From positions 259,928,867 through 259,992,866 of the forward strand of contig CM057342.1 of the NCBI GenBank assembly GCA_030015575.1: DNA of 64,000 bases, written 5' to 3'. The translations under genes and the position numbers were made by a program. Positions 29,476-42,771 of the stretch are shown one piece after another. The notes beneath the pieces are model-generated. The model was not told the origin of the DNA. It saw only the letters and a list, made by a program, of their open reading frames with translations, and made no database searches. Numbering within the stretch: the stretch's first letter is position 1; each line of letters opens with the position of its first letter. Source of the stretch: Agapanthus africanus. Its lineage: Eukaryota; Streptophyta; Magnoliopsida; Asparagales; Amaryllidaceae.

Positions 29476-31412
29476 TGTTGGTTATAGTACCCTCAAGGCA
29501 ATTATCATAGTCATGGGCAGGTGATTATGATGATTGGGAGAGGACCTATACGGATAAAACAGTCTTACTCGAGATGATAGTATGTATCTGGTTTGTCTCT
29601 ATCATCATATACATGCTTTATGTGGTATTACAGATCACTATTATATGTTGATAGAGCCCATAGGATTCTTGATTAACTACCAGCATTATGATGGCGATCA
29701 TATACGTGGAAGCTGGATGGTCTATAAGCATATCCTTAAATGTCCCTAGTTGTGGGAGTATCGAGATTGGGCATCGATACTCCAGAGTAGACTAGTATGT
29801 ACTTATCGAGACCCCGAAGAAGGGCGGTGACCAGGTCTCACAAGACATTGGTGTTATTTTGTTCACCTAAGATAGTATACAGGTGCTCATTGGGTTATGA
29901 GTACACTGGACAGACTCGCCGGGAACATGCTAGTTGGTATTATACCTATTGTCAGATAGCAGTTCCTAGGTAGCATGTGTACAGGTTAGTTTGTCAACCT
30001 GAGATCGTCATTTGTCTCGTGTGAGTTCCCACGCTTTGAATACTACCCTACCACGGCTTAAAGGAGTCATGCAAACAGGTTTTAGTTGAGTACAGTCCCG
30101 AGCCACATGGAGGCAGTGAGCGGATCGTCGGGGATTTGTCTCTCCCGGTATTGGGGGTTGATGTCACGTTGTGCACGGGTGGCCATCACCAGAAATCCTT
30201 GGCCAAAGTGGATGAGAATTACTGATTTGGATCAGTAGTTTCTCAGTTGGTGATGGGCTTCATACCGGCATGAATTGTCACGTTATTAGGGGTCTGACTT
30301 TATCCACCCCCTAGACTCGATATGCGATACTCTTAGACGAACAGACCGGACTGGACGGATATTGCCACGGACAGGCTCAGTAGGGGTCAGGATGAGTTTG
30401 CTCGTCGGCCTCCCTTTCGCTCAATACCTGGGTAGCCGTTACGTACAGCCAGTGTCACTAACGTGGTTGTAGTTAAACCCACTTCCAGTATAATGACGAG
30501 TCTTTAGAGTCCCACACAGAGGGTTTCCCTGCTTCGAGAAATGATATAGAGGCTGTATGGTTTTACGGCAGGGTTCGATCATATACGTGCACTTGTGCAC
30601 GTATCATGATTCGGACGGATTATACTAGTGGGCTTTGGTTTAATCCAAATTCTAGTATTATATTGTTGGATTATTTTTGTCTCTTTGTATTCGTATTTTT
30701 CGGAATACGGATACGGGTATGTATATACGGATGAGGGGTATTCTTGTAATTTATTAAACGGTGCTTCTAGAAGAAGACACCTCATTTAGTTTTAACCATT
30801 TTGTTTAAATGGTTAATGAGGTGGAGGGATTAGGTGTGCATTTGCATTTATTGTGAGCGTGACTCATGGGGTGACTATTGAAGGATGCTTGATATTTTTA
30901 GTGGGGTGAGATATTTTCTTGAGTGGAGATTCTTTTCTTGGCTCACAACACTTAGCCATTTCCATGGTTGCTTCACACTCTCATCTCCTCAAGCTTATTC
31001 TTCTACCTCCACCCTAAAAGTCTCATGTGTTGAGAAACGTAGGATGTCATGAGACAAATTAATCCTTCATTAGATTCTACATCCTCTAGGCTGTCTAGTT
31101 TAGCGAACTAGGTACCCTAATTACTTCAGCCATGAGGTAGGAGCTAGAACTACAAATCCTCAGGTGGATCATCTTCGATGGAGGGAGACCGGAGAGCAAG
31201 CTTGATTATGGTGTCCACTAGGAGCTTGGGATGATGGTTCGAGACCGTATGACACGGATCATTCGGTATAACCTTTCTAAACTCCTATATAGTTTGCTAG
31301 TTTAGGGTTAATGGTCGATCCGTAGCATCGGGTTCCGTTAGCGCCAGTTTAGAAAAATTTTGTTCCGCATTCAGCCACGGTTTGATAGGCAGGGCGCTGG
31401 TGAATCCCAACA
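29476..31412 (+). repeat. LTR of copia-2
   Basis: 1937 bp, tgttggttatag to gaatcccaaca, followed at once by a PBS. It shares LTR blocks with copia-1 (tctcccggtattgggggttg, ggtagccgttac) but is a distinct relative. A perfect palindrome tacgtgcac-tt-gtgcacgta lies at 30594-30613. It interrupts the Tat antisense ORF. A target duplication cannot be checked because the other end is outside the window. Confidence 0.8.
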
Positions 31413-31617
31413 TGGTATCAGAGCCAACCCATAAACCCTATACTAGCAGTTTAAACAATGTTTAAAGTATTGAAACCGAAACAACTCTGAAACAATACCC
31501 CGAATATTTCAGTTTCTGTCGATTTTTTCTAGTCTTCAAATTTTTTTAAAATAATTGCAGAAGGCTACTTATGGGACAACTAGAACACCCTAAAAATATG
31601 AGCCCAAATGCCAAACT
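31413..31617 (+). mobile_element. PBS and internal stub of copia-2
   Basis: tggtatcagagc at 31413-31424 is a consensus tRNA-Met-type PBS. Only about 205 bp of leader follow before the copia-3 LTR starts. Either copia-3 inserted here (rest of copia-2 beyond the window) or a recombination removed the rest. The two LTRs are only about 75-80% alike at their starts, so they are not a pair from one element. Confidence 0.75.
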
Positions 31618-33621
31618 TGTTGGATATAGTGCCCTCAAAGTCAATTATTGGATCGCAGGCACGTGATTGCAATGATTGAAGGAGGACCTATGCCGGTAGG
31701 ACGGTCTTACTCAAGATGATAGTATGCTTTCTGGTTTATCTTTATCATCGTGTACAGTTTTCGATGATCTTACAGATCACTATTACACATTGATAGAGCT
31801 CTTAGGATTCTTGCTTGATTACCAGTAGTATGATGGCGATCATATACGTGGGAGCTGGGGTTTATAAGCACATCCTTAAAAGGTCCCTAGTCGAGGGAGT
31901 TTCGAGACAGGGCATCGATACTCCAGAGTAGACTAGTGTATACGGATCGAGACCCCGATGAGGGGTTGTGGCTGGTCTCACAAGCCATTGGTGTCAGTTG
32001 GTTCACCTAAGACGTATACAGGTGCTCATTAGATTATGAGTACACCGGACATGACTCGCCGGGAATATGCTAGTTAGTTGTATACCTAGCGTCAGATAGC
32101 AGTTCCCTGGTGACATGTGTACAGATTAGTTCATAGACCTGAGATCGTCATTTGACTCGTGTGAGTTCCCACTGTGCTTTGATTACTACCATACCACGGC
32201 TCAAAAGAGACGTGCAAACAGGTTTTAGTTGGGTACAGTCCCGAGCCATATGGAGACAGTGAGCGGATCAGCAGGGGTTTCGTCTCGCGCTGTGTCTACG
32301 AGAGCCATTACACGAAGTCCTTGGCCAGGGCACGAGATTTACTGGTAGGTATTCCAGTAGTATCTCAGAGTGTTCTGGGCTACACTCCGATACGACTTGT
32401 ACCGCTTTTGGGGGTCTGACGTTTACCAGCCCTCTAGGCCCGACATGCGATACTCATAGACGAACGGACCAGACTGTACGGATATTGTCACTGACAGACT
32501 CAGTAAGGTGTCAGTAAGAGTTCGTTCATCAGCCTTTCTTTTCGTCGATACATGGGTAGCCGTTACGTACAGCTAGTACCATTGACGTGCTTGTGGTTAA
32601 ACCCACTGCCGGCGTATTGACGAGTCTTTAGAGTCCCCCACAGATAGTTTTCCAAGTTTCGGGCGAAACATTGTAGAGGCCGTATGGTATTATGGCAGGG
32701 TTCGATCATATACGTGCACTTGTGCACGGATCATGATCGGGCGGATCATACTAGTGGGGTTTGGTTTAAACCGGATCCTAGTATTAGATTTGTTGGATTA
32801 CTTTAGTCTCATTGCATTCGCATTCAGTCGGAATGCGGATGCAGGTATATATAGACAGGTGAGGGGTATCCTTGTGATCCGTCACGAGTTTACTTTAGTA
32901 GATGCCATTCTCTTTTTATTGTTGCAAACATTTGGATTAATATTTGCAAATGGAAATTGTGAGCTCAAAGTCATAATTAGGAGCATTAATTGTGACACAT
33001 GCAGAAGTAATGACTCATGGTCTCTTTATTTGTGCATATGTCACATTATGGATTGATTTAGTGGGTGAAATGAAAGATGGAGAGAGAGAGGGCAACCATG
33101 TACATGGGTTAGCTCTTGTGATTATCATTCTAGCCTATCTCATTTTTCATCTCACACAAGAAAAGAAAAGCTCTTCTTCTTCTTCTTCCTCTAGCTCATA
33201 ACTTCCACCAATAGCATCATCTTCAACCTCCATCCATACACTCTCATGTGTTGAGAATCAATGGATACTTGAGACAAAATTATCATACACATTCTCTACT
33301 TCACCTTGGACATGTTGGCTAGCAAACTTCATGTTCGAGTTGCTTTGGATGAAGCGGGAGCCCGTAAAAAGACTCATTGATGTGGTACCCTTCCGACGAG
33401 GGGACCGGAGATCGGAGATGCCGCGAGGTGCTTGGGATGGTGGCCAAAGACCGAAGGACACGGATCGATCGGTATAGCCACTCTTACTTCTTAGTAGTTA
33501 GATAGAATAGCATTAATGGTTCGATCCGGGTCAAAGACTACGATAGCGCCGGTTTCTTAAAAAGTTTTTGTTTCCGCATTTGGCCACGGATTGACGGCCG
33601 GGGCGCTACCGTAGACTTACA
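31618..33621 (+). repeat. LTR of copia-3
   Basis: 2004 bp, tgttggatatag to tagacttaca. Related to the copia-2 LTR but diverged. Candidate target duplication aaact at 31613-31617 (partner not visible). The palindrome seen in copia-2 is present at 32711-32730 with its last bases changed (gtgcacgga). Confidence 0.8.
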
Positions 33622-34807
33622 TGGTATCAGCGCCACGCCATTAACCTTTACTAGTTTGTTCTAACATATTTAAAATATCGATCAGACAAAATTTCCAAAA
33701 CTGCGATTCCAAGTTCAAAGTTTCGGTCAAAATTTTTTTATCGTCGAAAAATTATTTTGAGTGTTTCAGAAAATCAGGCAGGCTTTTCTAAGACCTCTGT
33801 AGAAATTTGGTAGCGTGAGTCCACAGTAACGCTGCGGAACCGCGGCAATACCCACGTTTTGGTCGCGGTTCCGCCGCAGTTATGTGGCTTCAGTGCACCA
33901 TTTTTCTTGTGCTGGTCTTTTGTGTGGAATTGCGGTTTCTGGAATATTTTTTTGGCCCAGATTTGTTACAGTAATGGATTTGTGCTTGGGGCCCACTTCG
34001 GGAAATTTTGTTGATCGAAAATTTTAAATAAGTTAGTTCGCAGTACTTACATTACTATCTGTGACCGTGAATGTCATTCGAACGGTAAATCTTGTCTAAT
34101 TGCTGTAGTCCTTTTAGACGGGTTTGTGAATGTGACATTCACGTTGATGTTCTGTGTTGTGCTGTGATGTTGCGGATTTGTCGTGGTGGATAGCTTGGTG
34201 TAATGTTGGTACAGTTTAGTATTATTTGTACATTTGATATTGTGGGGCGAGCGTCCGACATGTGGACTGCCGTCACTGCCTGTTTGTATATTATTCTTTT
34301 GGGGCACGACCAGGTTGAGGTCGATGTCACCGTTGTACATATTTTATTTTCTGTACCAGAATTACCCCAAGGTGGAGTGCACGGATAGCCGGGTTCTAGA
34401 GGGCAACGAACACGCATCTCATGGCTTTGAGACGGAGGGGGCTTTACTCTAGAATTGGCGGGCTATTCGCCGCACTCGTAGGGGGTATAGGTTGACCCAA
34501 GGAGGGGTGCTCAAGTTATCGGATTCCGTGAAGTGCTGGGTGGTCCATTCACTTTGTTGAAGGGGCTGCCTCGCTTCAGGTTTTGGCGGGTAACTTGCCG
34601 CACCTGTAAGGGTCTAGGATTTCATTGCACAGGCTATCCACACGACCAGGGGAACGCCGGGTTTCACTTGCGGCTCGAAGGAAACCCGGGGATCCCAGAT
34701 TATCTGTATTGTTCTGTGATGCTTATTACATTTCTGTGATGTTGCATTTATCACGCCATGAGCGATTATTATACATTGATATATATATACTAGTAGATGT
34801 TGTATAT
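33622..34807 (+). other. PBS and first part of the copia-3 leader
   Basis: PBS tggtatcagcgc (33622-33633) has one change from consensus. The GC structure gctgcggaaccgcggc / tcgcggttccgccgcag lies at 33831-33879, about 200 nt after the PBS as in copia-1. 34300-34500 matches copia-1 9730-9930. No ORF. The Tekay element inserted at 34808-34812 (gtttt) and the leader resumes at 58074. Confidence 0.75.
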
Positions 34808-34812
34808 GTTTT

Positions 34813-35607
34813 TGTCACGACCCGAAGGTACGGAACGTGACTGGCACTTAGATTACGAGACGTCTAAAGGCGTAACGTAACCTAGGTCAGCCAAAGCCCA
34901 GAAAATCTAAACCATAAACAATAAGAGTGAAAGAACCCTTTCATGAAAACGACTTTAAAATCAATTAAGTTGCATTAAACCCTTTTTAAAAACATCAAAA
35001 ATTTCCAAAAATTTCGGCAGAGTCTCCTTTGTAAATACTAGCCCCCAAAATGGGCACAACAATATATATAAACCTGTAATAACAAATGGCATCCCCAAGC
35101 GGGAGCTAGCTCTTCGCCCAAGGCGGATCACAACCATACGCAATACCCGAATTATGTTATGCATGAACAGGCTCCGTAAGATCCTATAGAATAGAATAAG
35201 TGATGTGGCACGATCCAATATATGCAATATCAAATAAATAAGCATAAAGAAATGCGAAAATAAGAAAACCACAACGTCGGCTCAAGTGAGCTCGACCCCA
35301 AAAGAACCACATATACACAAATATTTCAGTCTCATCACTAGGTCGCATATACAAATAAGAAGTGGTAGATAGAGAATACTAGATACAATGGTAGTACAAA
35401 AAGAGATAAAAGTGTCCTCGCAACCCACCTACGAGTAATGTCACGAGTCTGAGCAAAAGAAGCCATCAATAAGATAAGCCCACCGCTACAAGGCTGACGG
35501 GTCCGACCTGCAAGACACTGTGGCACAACGGGGAGTGAGTTGCCAGCTCGTGAGTAGAAAATAACATCTAATAAGGCCATCGTAAGAATGCACGCAAATG
35601 CGTCACA
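34813..35607 (-). repeat. Tekay 3' LTR, outer part
   Basis: First 795 bp (plus strand) of the left LTR, up to the Athila-2 target duplication tcaca (35603-35607). It holds about 73 bp (35146-35220) that the other LTR lacks. Confidence 0.92.
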
Positions 35608-37192
35608 TGATTGTTAGCGATTCTGCGTGTTCAAGTTTAGTTAATTACCGCAATCAAGACGGTTTCGCTTGTAGCTAGCCGGTTGAGTACGGGTCGTCCG
35701 CAGGGAGATGTGAATCTTTTTCTATGTGCTTTAACGAGTTAAGTCCAGTTTTCCAGATTTGTTTGTGATTATCTAAGTGTTAAAATGATATGTAAAGAGA
35801 GCTTGTTAGGGTTAGGATTAGGTTAGTTTGAGTTAGGAGTCCCTCACTTCTTTCATTGCCACTCTTAATATCGGTGTTACGGTAATCGGCAACAACGGGG
35901 ATTAGCACGACTAGGAAGGAACTTGCGAGTATAAGCTAGGCTTTCCAACGCTTAAGTTCTTCCTTTTGGTGCTTTTCCGTCCGTTCTTGGCTCTTAGCCA
36001 TAACCTCCGGTTAATTCAACCACAACCGGTCTCACTACGGAATCACCGCTATCATGTAGGATAGGGTGCCGTAAGGAGCGGATTGTGGTTCAATTAACGG
36101 GAGTCGATTTAAGATGTTGGGTAAGGAAAGAGTGAGAGAGATTTCCTTCTCTCAAACTTCCCTTATCCTACCCTAACAAGTATGAAACTACTCACACATC
36201 ATAATGAAAAGAAAACAAAACAAAAGAGGAAGATAGAAAGAAGGAGATTAGAAGATAACAACTAGCTATTTTGCGACCTCACCTTGGTAAGGATCAAGCG
36301 TAAGCATCATGGTTGTTTTAAGGATAAAGAAAAAGAGAAAGAAAGAAACAACAAGAAATAACAACAACTAAGTTATCAAATGAAAATTACAACAATTAAC
36401 AAGTTAACTAAAGAACAAGACAAGCATGATAAGTAAACGGTTCTTCTTTATTCATCATTCTTCACTCACAAAAGCTCACTACAAGATTTTCAATGGAGAA
36501 GAGATGAGAAGAGGAAGAAGAAACAAGTATTCTAAACCTAGAAAAATACAAGATTATGCACCCCTTTGCTTCACAAGGTTCTGGGGTATTTATAGGCTGG
36601 AAAATGAAAACCTAGGGCAGCATTCAGAACTAAAATGGAAAGACCAAAATACCCACAAAAATTGGTCAACTGCCGCCACTATACGGCCGCGGATCCGCGG
36701 CCTAAGCCTGCTTATGCCGCGGAACCGCGGCCCTTTAGTGGAGTTAAGCGACCAATTTTTGTAGAGTTCCCTAGTTTGCTGAGTCCATGAGTCTGGTATA
36801 TATCTTTTCTCAGATTTTCCTCACGATTTTTCCAGAATTTCTGTTGAGCAAAAGGTGTTTTGATGTGATCTTTTTGTCATGATTTCCTCGAGCTCCGTGT
36901 AGATTTCTTGGATCTTGTGTTGCCATTGAGCCTTGTGCATGAAAACGACATTGATTTGCCATTTTGTCTCTTAAACTGGTGTGTGGCAACAGACGGATAA
37001 AGAGCGGAGATCCGTGTTTTATCTGTGGTTGGCAGGAACCCGGGTTTTGTCGTGTTTTTCCATGAATTTCACCGTTTGGAGCCGAGAACCTGTATCCTGC
37101 AATTGACTAGCAAACACGGCTCAAGAGTATCTACCGATATGCAATGTGATAAAAATTGGACGGTATGAAAATGCAAAAATCTGATATGAACA
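35608..37192 (-). repeat. 3' LTR of Athila-2
   Basis: tgattgttagcg to gatatgaaca on the plus strand. TATA box on the minus strand at 36585-36594. GC palindromes ggccgcggatccgcggcc (36685-36702) and gccgcggaaccgcggccc (36716-36733). Confidence 0.93.
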
Positions 37193-38891
37193 AATACCCC
37201 CAAACTTATCATTTGCTCGTCCCGAGCAAAGCCAATTTATTCACAAAAAATTTCCTAACCTCACTTTCGTAGGGAACGCGATTGCACTGAGCATATGCAA
37301 CAAGCCGTTAAATCTCTAGGTGTCCCTAGTAGGAGGAGTGTTGTCTCCTGAGGGTTTTCAGCGGATACTACCCACAAAATCCGGTCAAGCTAGTTTTGTA
37401 AAATAACTAAGATTCAAACCCTAAAGTTTTGTTTCAGAAAATAACAATTCTATTATCCTTAGTCTAGACTATCGAACCTTTATTTTTCACACCTCGCTTC
37501 TTATTTAACTACAGATTTTATATGTCTTTACGTGCAGTGCAAATAGTGTCGTTAAGTTCCAGAAGGATCGAATAAAGTCATTATATCATACAATAAGTCC
37601 AGATATTTTTTTTTAAAAGGATCACATAAGTTTTATAAAGAGTTAAGCATTTTTCAAGTTTCGTTTTCCAGTAAGGTTTCAACTTCAGAATTTCTATCTT
37701 CCCTAACAGGAAACTAGGTCTTATTTTTCACTCCACCTTTTTCTTGTTTTCATTTCATACACACCTCTGTGAACGTGCAATAGTCTTTATCATAGAATAA
37801 ACCCTTCATATCTCCGCTAAATTTTTTTTATTTATAAAAGTCTGTCTTTTATCAAGATTATTCTCACACAAAGAACCGTTAAGAATTTTAACCTCGGAGA
37901 GAACACTTGCTTGATTTTGTTTTAAACTGGACTTTCTAGGCTTCTTAGCGAGATTTGGGCCAATGCACCCAAACCAGTTGGCGTTAGGGCATTAGGTGTA
38001 GAAACACCCCAGCGGACTTAATTACTCAAGTTACCTAGGTCCAAAAAACAAAAGACAGTTTGGCGTGAAAATCATGATGATTTAATACGAACGGAGATAT
38101 AGCCGGCAGTTCAATTATTTTTTTGGATAAAAGACGTGTTTAGTGGGTTTTGGTGTGTAATCATTCCAATCAAGTTCCAGATGGGTTATTTTTCAGACTG
38201 AGTTCCAATTAAGGCATCAATAACATTCCTTCATATTCACTCACTTCATAAACTATTCTTGATATTACTTATTTCCGAACAAACCTATTTGATCCTCAGG
38301 AAATCATTTATCCATTTAAAAGTTTTTTAGACATAAAAGACTTGTCATCTAATTCCCAAAAACTCACGACACGTGTAGTGTGATGTAAAGACGTATATCA
38401 GCTATAGTTAACTTCAAAGGAGAGTTATCTTTCAGGTTTTCAAAATCTAAAAATAAGATTTAGTTATTTTTATTTTATCAAACAAAACCGTCGAAATGTT
38501 GAATCAGAGTCCTCCCACTAGCTAACTTGACAAAAAGTTTTTATGTTTTTAGAAAATTTTCAGATTTTTATGGATTTTATGGATTTTAATATGCAGATGC
38601 AGAATATACATATGAATGCGAAGGTTAGAAATGCGTACCGAGCGTACCCCCAAACTTAAACTGGACAGTGTCCTCACTGTCATTGCATGAAGAGATTATT
38701 TGAAGGGTCAAAATTGTCGGTTAGCGATACACAAAAGTTTTATTTTTTTTTGTTTTTGTTTTTAAAGAAAAGAAAAAAAAGAATATCCACAAAAATGTAC
38801 AAAATGGTATATACATACCCCCAAACTTATCTGGAACAGTGTCCACTGTTCTTGGCTGGATAACCGAAGTTTGGAGGTAGGCAGAGGAAGA
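37193..38891 (-). other. Athila-2 3' non-coding region
   Basis: Holds the PPT (37193-37207), the gctcg/cgagc hairpin (37215-37227), the conserved block (37263-37384) and two more PPT-like cccccaaactt motifs at about 38647 and 38818. The last two are only about 170 bp apart. In Athila-1 the equivalent pair is 1.4 kb apart with the third ORF between them. No ORF of note. Confidence 0.7.
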
Positions 38892-40190
38892 TCATGCAGG
38901 GTAAACCGGCTCCTGTAAGACCAGGAGCTCCTCTGTTGGTTCGGCGCTAAGGTACGGTTTAAGTCGGTGTCCGTTCACTTTGAAAAATGAACCGTCCTTC
39001 GGATTCTCCAAATCCACAGCGCCCTGCGGATACACATTCCGCACAAAATACGGCCCTTTCCAGCGAGATCTGAGCTTTCCTGGATGGAAGTGAAGTCGGG
39101 TGTCGTAAAGCAGTACCTGCTGACCAGGTACGAAGGTTTTGCGCAAAAGGTGTTTATCGTGAAACACCTTCGTTCGGTTCTTAACGACAACCGCGTTATC
39201 GTAAGCCTCATCCCTAAGCTCGCTCAATTCGTTCAACTGCAGCTTCCGATGGCTGCCCGCATCTTCGAGAGACAGATTCAACTCCTTTATCGCCCAAAAT
39301 GCGCGATGCTCTATTTCGACAGGTAGGTGGCAGGCTTTGCCGTACACAAGCCGATAGGGAGACATGCCAAGGTCGGTCTTATAAGCGGTTCGAAATGCCC
39401 AAAGGGCATCAGTGAGTTTCAGCGACCAATCCTTACGGTTTTTGGAAACCGTCTTCTCCAGTATCTGCTTGATTTGCCGATTTGAAACTTCGGCCTGCCC
39501 GCAGGTTTAGGGGTGGTAGGGCGTAGAGAGCTTATGATTAATGGAATATTTTCGCATCAAGGCCTCGAAAGTCTTGTTGCAGAAATGACTTCCATTGTCG
39601 CTAATGATCGCTCGGGGGTGCCCAAAACGGGAGAAAATATTTTCTTTAAGAAACCTAACGACAACCTTGTTGTCGTTAGTTCGGCTGGGCACAGCCTCGA
39701 CCCATTTAGAGACGTAATCAACAGCGAGAAGAATGTACAAGTTCCCGAAAGAGCTGGGAAACGGCCCCATGAAATCTATCCCCCAAACGTCAAAAATCTC
39801 CACAACCAAGATCGGTTGGAGTGGCATCTCGTTCCTCCGGGATATCCGGCCCAAGTGTTGGCACCGGGAGCAAGTCTTGCAATAGTCATGAGCGTCTTTG
39901 AAGAGTTGTGGCCAGTAGAAACCACATTGCAAGATCTTCTCAACTGTCTTTCTGGGGCCAAAATGCCCGCCACACGCTTGATCGTGGCAAAATGACAGCA
40001 CACTCTTGAATTCCTCGTCAGGGACACACCGACGAATAATCTGGTCGGGACAGTACTTGAACAAATAGGGTTCGTCCCAGTAAAAGTGTTTTACTTGGGA
40101 TAAGAAGCGAAGTCTGTCCTGACTTGACCATTCAGTCGGGAGAATCCTGTGGCCAAATAGTTCACAATATCTGCGAACCATGGTTCGCAA
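38892..40190 (-). pseudogene. pol: Athila-2 integrase
   Basis: Minus strand. 40190-39507 carries [15 protein letters not shown]...CSRCQHLG (HHCC region), GIDFMGPF and [10 protein letters not shown], ending at a stop (STPYHP*). The piece at 39365-38892 carries the C-terminal integrase region ([29 protein letters not shown]). At least one stop near 39508 and a frame problem between the two pieces. Confidence 0.88.
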
Positions 40191-40261
40191 GATACTGTCA
40201 AGAGCTGTTCATCCGGGAAAACGTCATTGATCGGAATTGAAAGCGAAGGCGAAGAAGGAAG

Positions 40262-41640
40262 TCATGAGAGATGGTCGGCAACTACGTTTTCACATCCTCG
40301 TTTGTCCTTAATGACAAGGTCAAACTCTTGAAGCAAGAGGATCCAACGTATTAGCCGAGATTTTGCATCTTTCTTCGCAAAAAGATGGCGCAGAGCAGAA
40401 TGGTCTGTGTAGACGATGACTGGAGAGCCGATGAGGTAGGGCCTGAACTTTTCTAAAGCAAATACAACAGCCAAGAATTCCTTCTCAGTTGTTGTATAAT
40501 TGAGTTGGGCATCGTTCAGGGTTCGGCTCGCATAATAGATTACGTGCGGCATCTTGTTGATGTGTTGTCCAAGGACAGGCACCAATGGCAAAGTCGGATG
40601 CATCGCACATAATCTCAAATGGGTGCGTCCAGTCAGGCGAAGAAAAGAACTGGGAGCAGAAGTGAGTGAGCTTTTCAATGACTCGAATGTAGTCATACAG
40701 CTCGAGTTGAAGTCGAATGGCGTATCCTTGGCCAGTAAAAGAGTCAAGGGCCCTAGCAATCTTGCTAAAGTCCTTAATGAACCGTCTATAGAAACCCGGC
40801 ATGGCCAAGGAAGGCTCGGATATCTCTGGACGCATATCGGGGAGGAGGGAGATTGGAAATGACCTCAATCTTCGCTTTGTCAACCTCTATGCCATTTTGC
40901 GAGATGATATGTCCTTAGACAATACCTTCGCGCACCATGAAGTGGCACTTCTCCCCAATTCAAAGTGAGATTCTTGTCCTTACATCGGGTAAGGACAGCG
41001 TCAAGATGCAGCAAACACTCGTCGAAGGAATCGCCGAAGATGGAGAAATCATCCATAAAAATCTCCAGAAATTTTTCCACCATGTCTGAGAAGATTCCCA
41101 TCATACACCGCTGGAAGGTAGCGGGCGCATTGCATAACCTAAAGGGCATGCGTCGATATGCAAACGTGCCGAAAGGACAAGTGAATGTGGTCTTGTCCTG
41201 GTCTTTTTCGGCGATGGGAATCTGATTATAGCCGGAGTAGCCATCAAGAAAGCAGTAGTACTCGTGTCCGGCCAATCGTTCAAGCATCTGGTCAATGAAA
41301 GGTAGCAGAAAGTGGTCCTTCCGCGTTGCGGCGTTGAGTTTTTCTGTAATCAATGCATACTCGCCCACCCACCAGTTTGGGTGCGAGTAGGGATTAACTC
41401 GTTTGCCTCGTTGGTTATGACCGTGATGCCCGACTTCTTGGGGGGACAACATGAATGGGGCTAACCCACTGGCTATCAGAGATAGGGGTAAATGATACCA
41501 CTATCTAGACATTTTACGATCTCCTTCTTCACAGCCTCTTTCATGACTGGATTGAGACGTCTTTGTGGATCCGGGGCTAGTTTGGCATCATCCATCAGAT
41601 GAATGTGATGTTCAACGATCAGGGGACTAATCCCCTTGAT
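40262..41640 (-). pseudogene. pol: Athila-2 RT and RNase H
   Basis: Minus strand. RT at 41452-40880 with LDGYSGYNQIPI, TFTCPFGTFAYRRMPF and the FMDD box (EIFMDDFSIFG). The N-terminal RT part up to about 41640 is in other frames. RNase H at 40759-40262 with [17 protein letters not shown] and [16 protein letters not shown]. Frameshifts near 40900, 40640 and 41380, and further stops. Confidence 0.88.
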
Positions 41641-42055
41641 GTCCGCCATGGACCAGCCAAAAGCGTTGCCTGTTGCTGTGCAAGACCGTGAAGAGGGCTT
41701 TCTCTTGCTCTGGAGCTAAGAGAAGCCGAGATGATGACAGGGAGGGTCCTCGTTCTCACCTAAGTAAGCGTACTTAAGGTGAGACGGCAAAGGCTTGAGT
41801 TCGAGCGTCGGAGGTGAAACGATTGAAGGCAAGATTGGTGCAGAGGTCCTCGAACTCAAAAGATTCCAGCAAAGGTTCAAAACGAGTGTAAGCGACCGAG
41901 TCGGATGGTTCAGGTAACTCATCCGAAAATTCGAAGGATTCAAACTCGGGTTGCGAGCGGTCTAAGATCGTTCAAGAATGTGAAACACTCGTAGTCGTTG
42001 TCCGTGTCGGGCGAGAAACAGCAGCAGGTTCGAGTGAGGAACGCACTAGTGGGCG

Positions 42056-42771
42056 TCAAGATTGATCGTGATCAAAACAGAAACTCCTCGAATTCACATT
42101 CTTCTGGGGTGATCTCCTGGATCGAGCAGACGTCCAGTATATGAGCATTAGGTTCGGCGGGCTGATTCCCCAACCGTTTCCAAAAGAGAGGTTCATCGAA
42201 CCATTGCGACAATTGATCACAGCATTTGAGGTTGCAAGGAATGGGCGATCGAGTATCACCGGAATTTGATTCTGGGGGTTAACTACAGGCTGTGTGTCTA
42301 ATACAATGAAGTCAACGGGGAATATGAAGTCCCCAACTTTGATTAACACATCCTCTAGCTCACCCCTAGGATGGGTGATCGATCGGATCGGCCATTTGGA
42401 GAGTGCAGTGCGTGGTTTCAGCTCTCCTACGCCTAATTGCTCGTATACTGAGTACGGAAGCAGGTTAACACTGGCACCAAGATCTAATAGTGCGCGGTTG
42501 ATGTTGTTATCCCCAATGGTAATAGAAATCGTAGGACAGTCAGGGTCCTTCCGTTTTTGTGGTAAAGATTGGGTAAGGGCATCACTCACAGCACTAGCCA
42601 AGAAACTTTCTTGGGTACCTGACACTTCCTCTTTTTCGTGCACAAGTCCTTTAAGATTTTCGCGTAGGACGGGACTTGTTGGACAGCATCTAAAAGAGGA
42701 ATGTTAATGTTAACCTGCTTAAATAACTCCAGAATCTTCTCCATTTGAGGATTTTGTTTATTAGACCTCAA
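42056..42771 (-). pseudogene. pol: Athila-2 protease region
   Basis: Minus strand. 42771-42586 corresponds to the segment before protease in Athila-1 (SNKQNPQMEKILELFKQVN). 42643-42056 contains ISITIGDNNINRALLDLGAS and VNLLPYSVYEQLG, the Athila aspartic protease with a D-L-G-A centre. It ends in shifted sequence, so a frameshift lies near 42160. Confidence 0.85.

Noticed and set aside
29476-33621. Copia-2 and copia-3 LTRs as the pair of one short element
   Set aside because: They differ at about one base in four to five near their starts, and each is followed by its own PBS, so they are two 5' LTRs from different elements.
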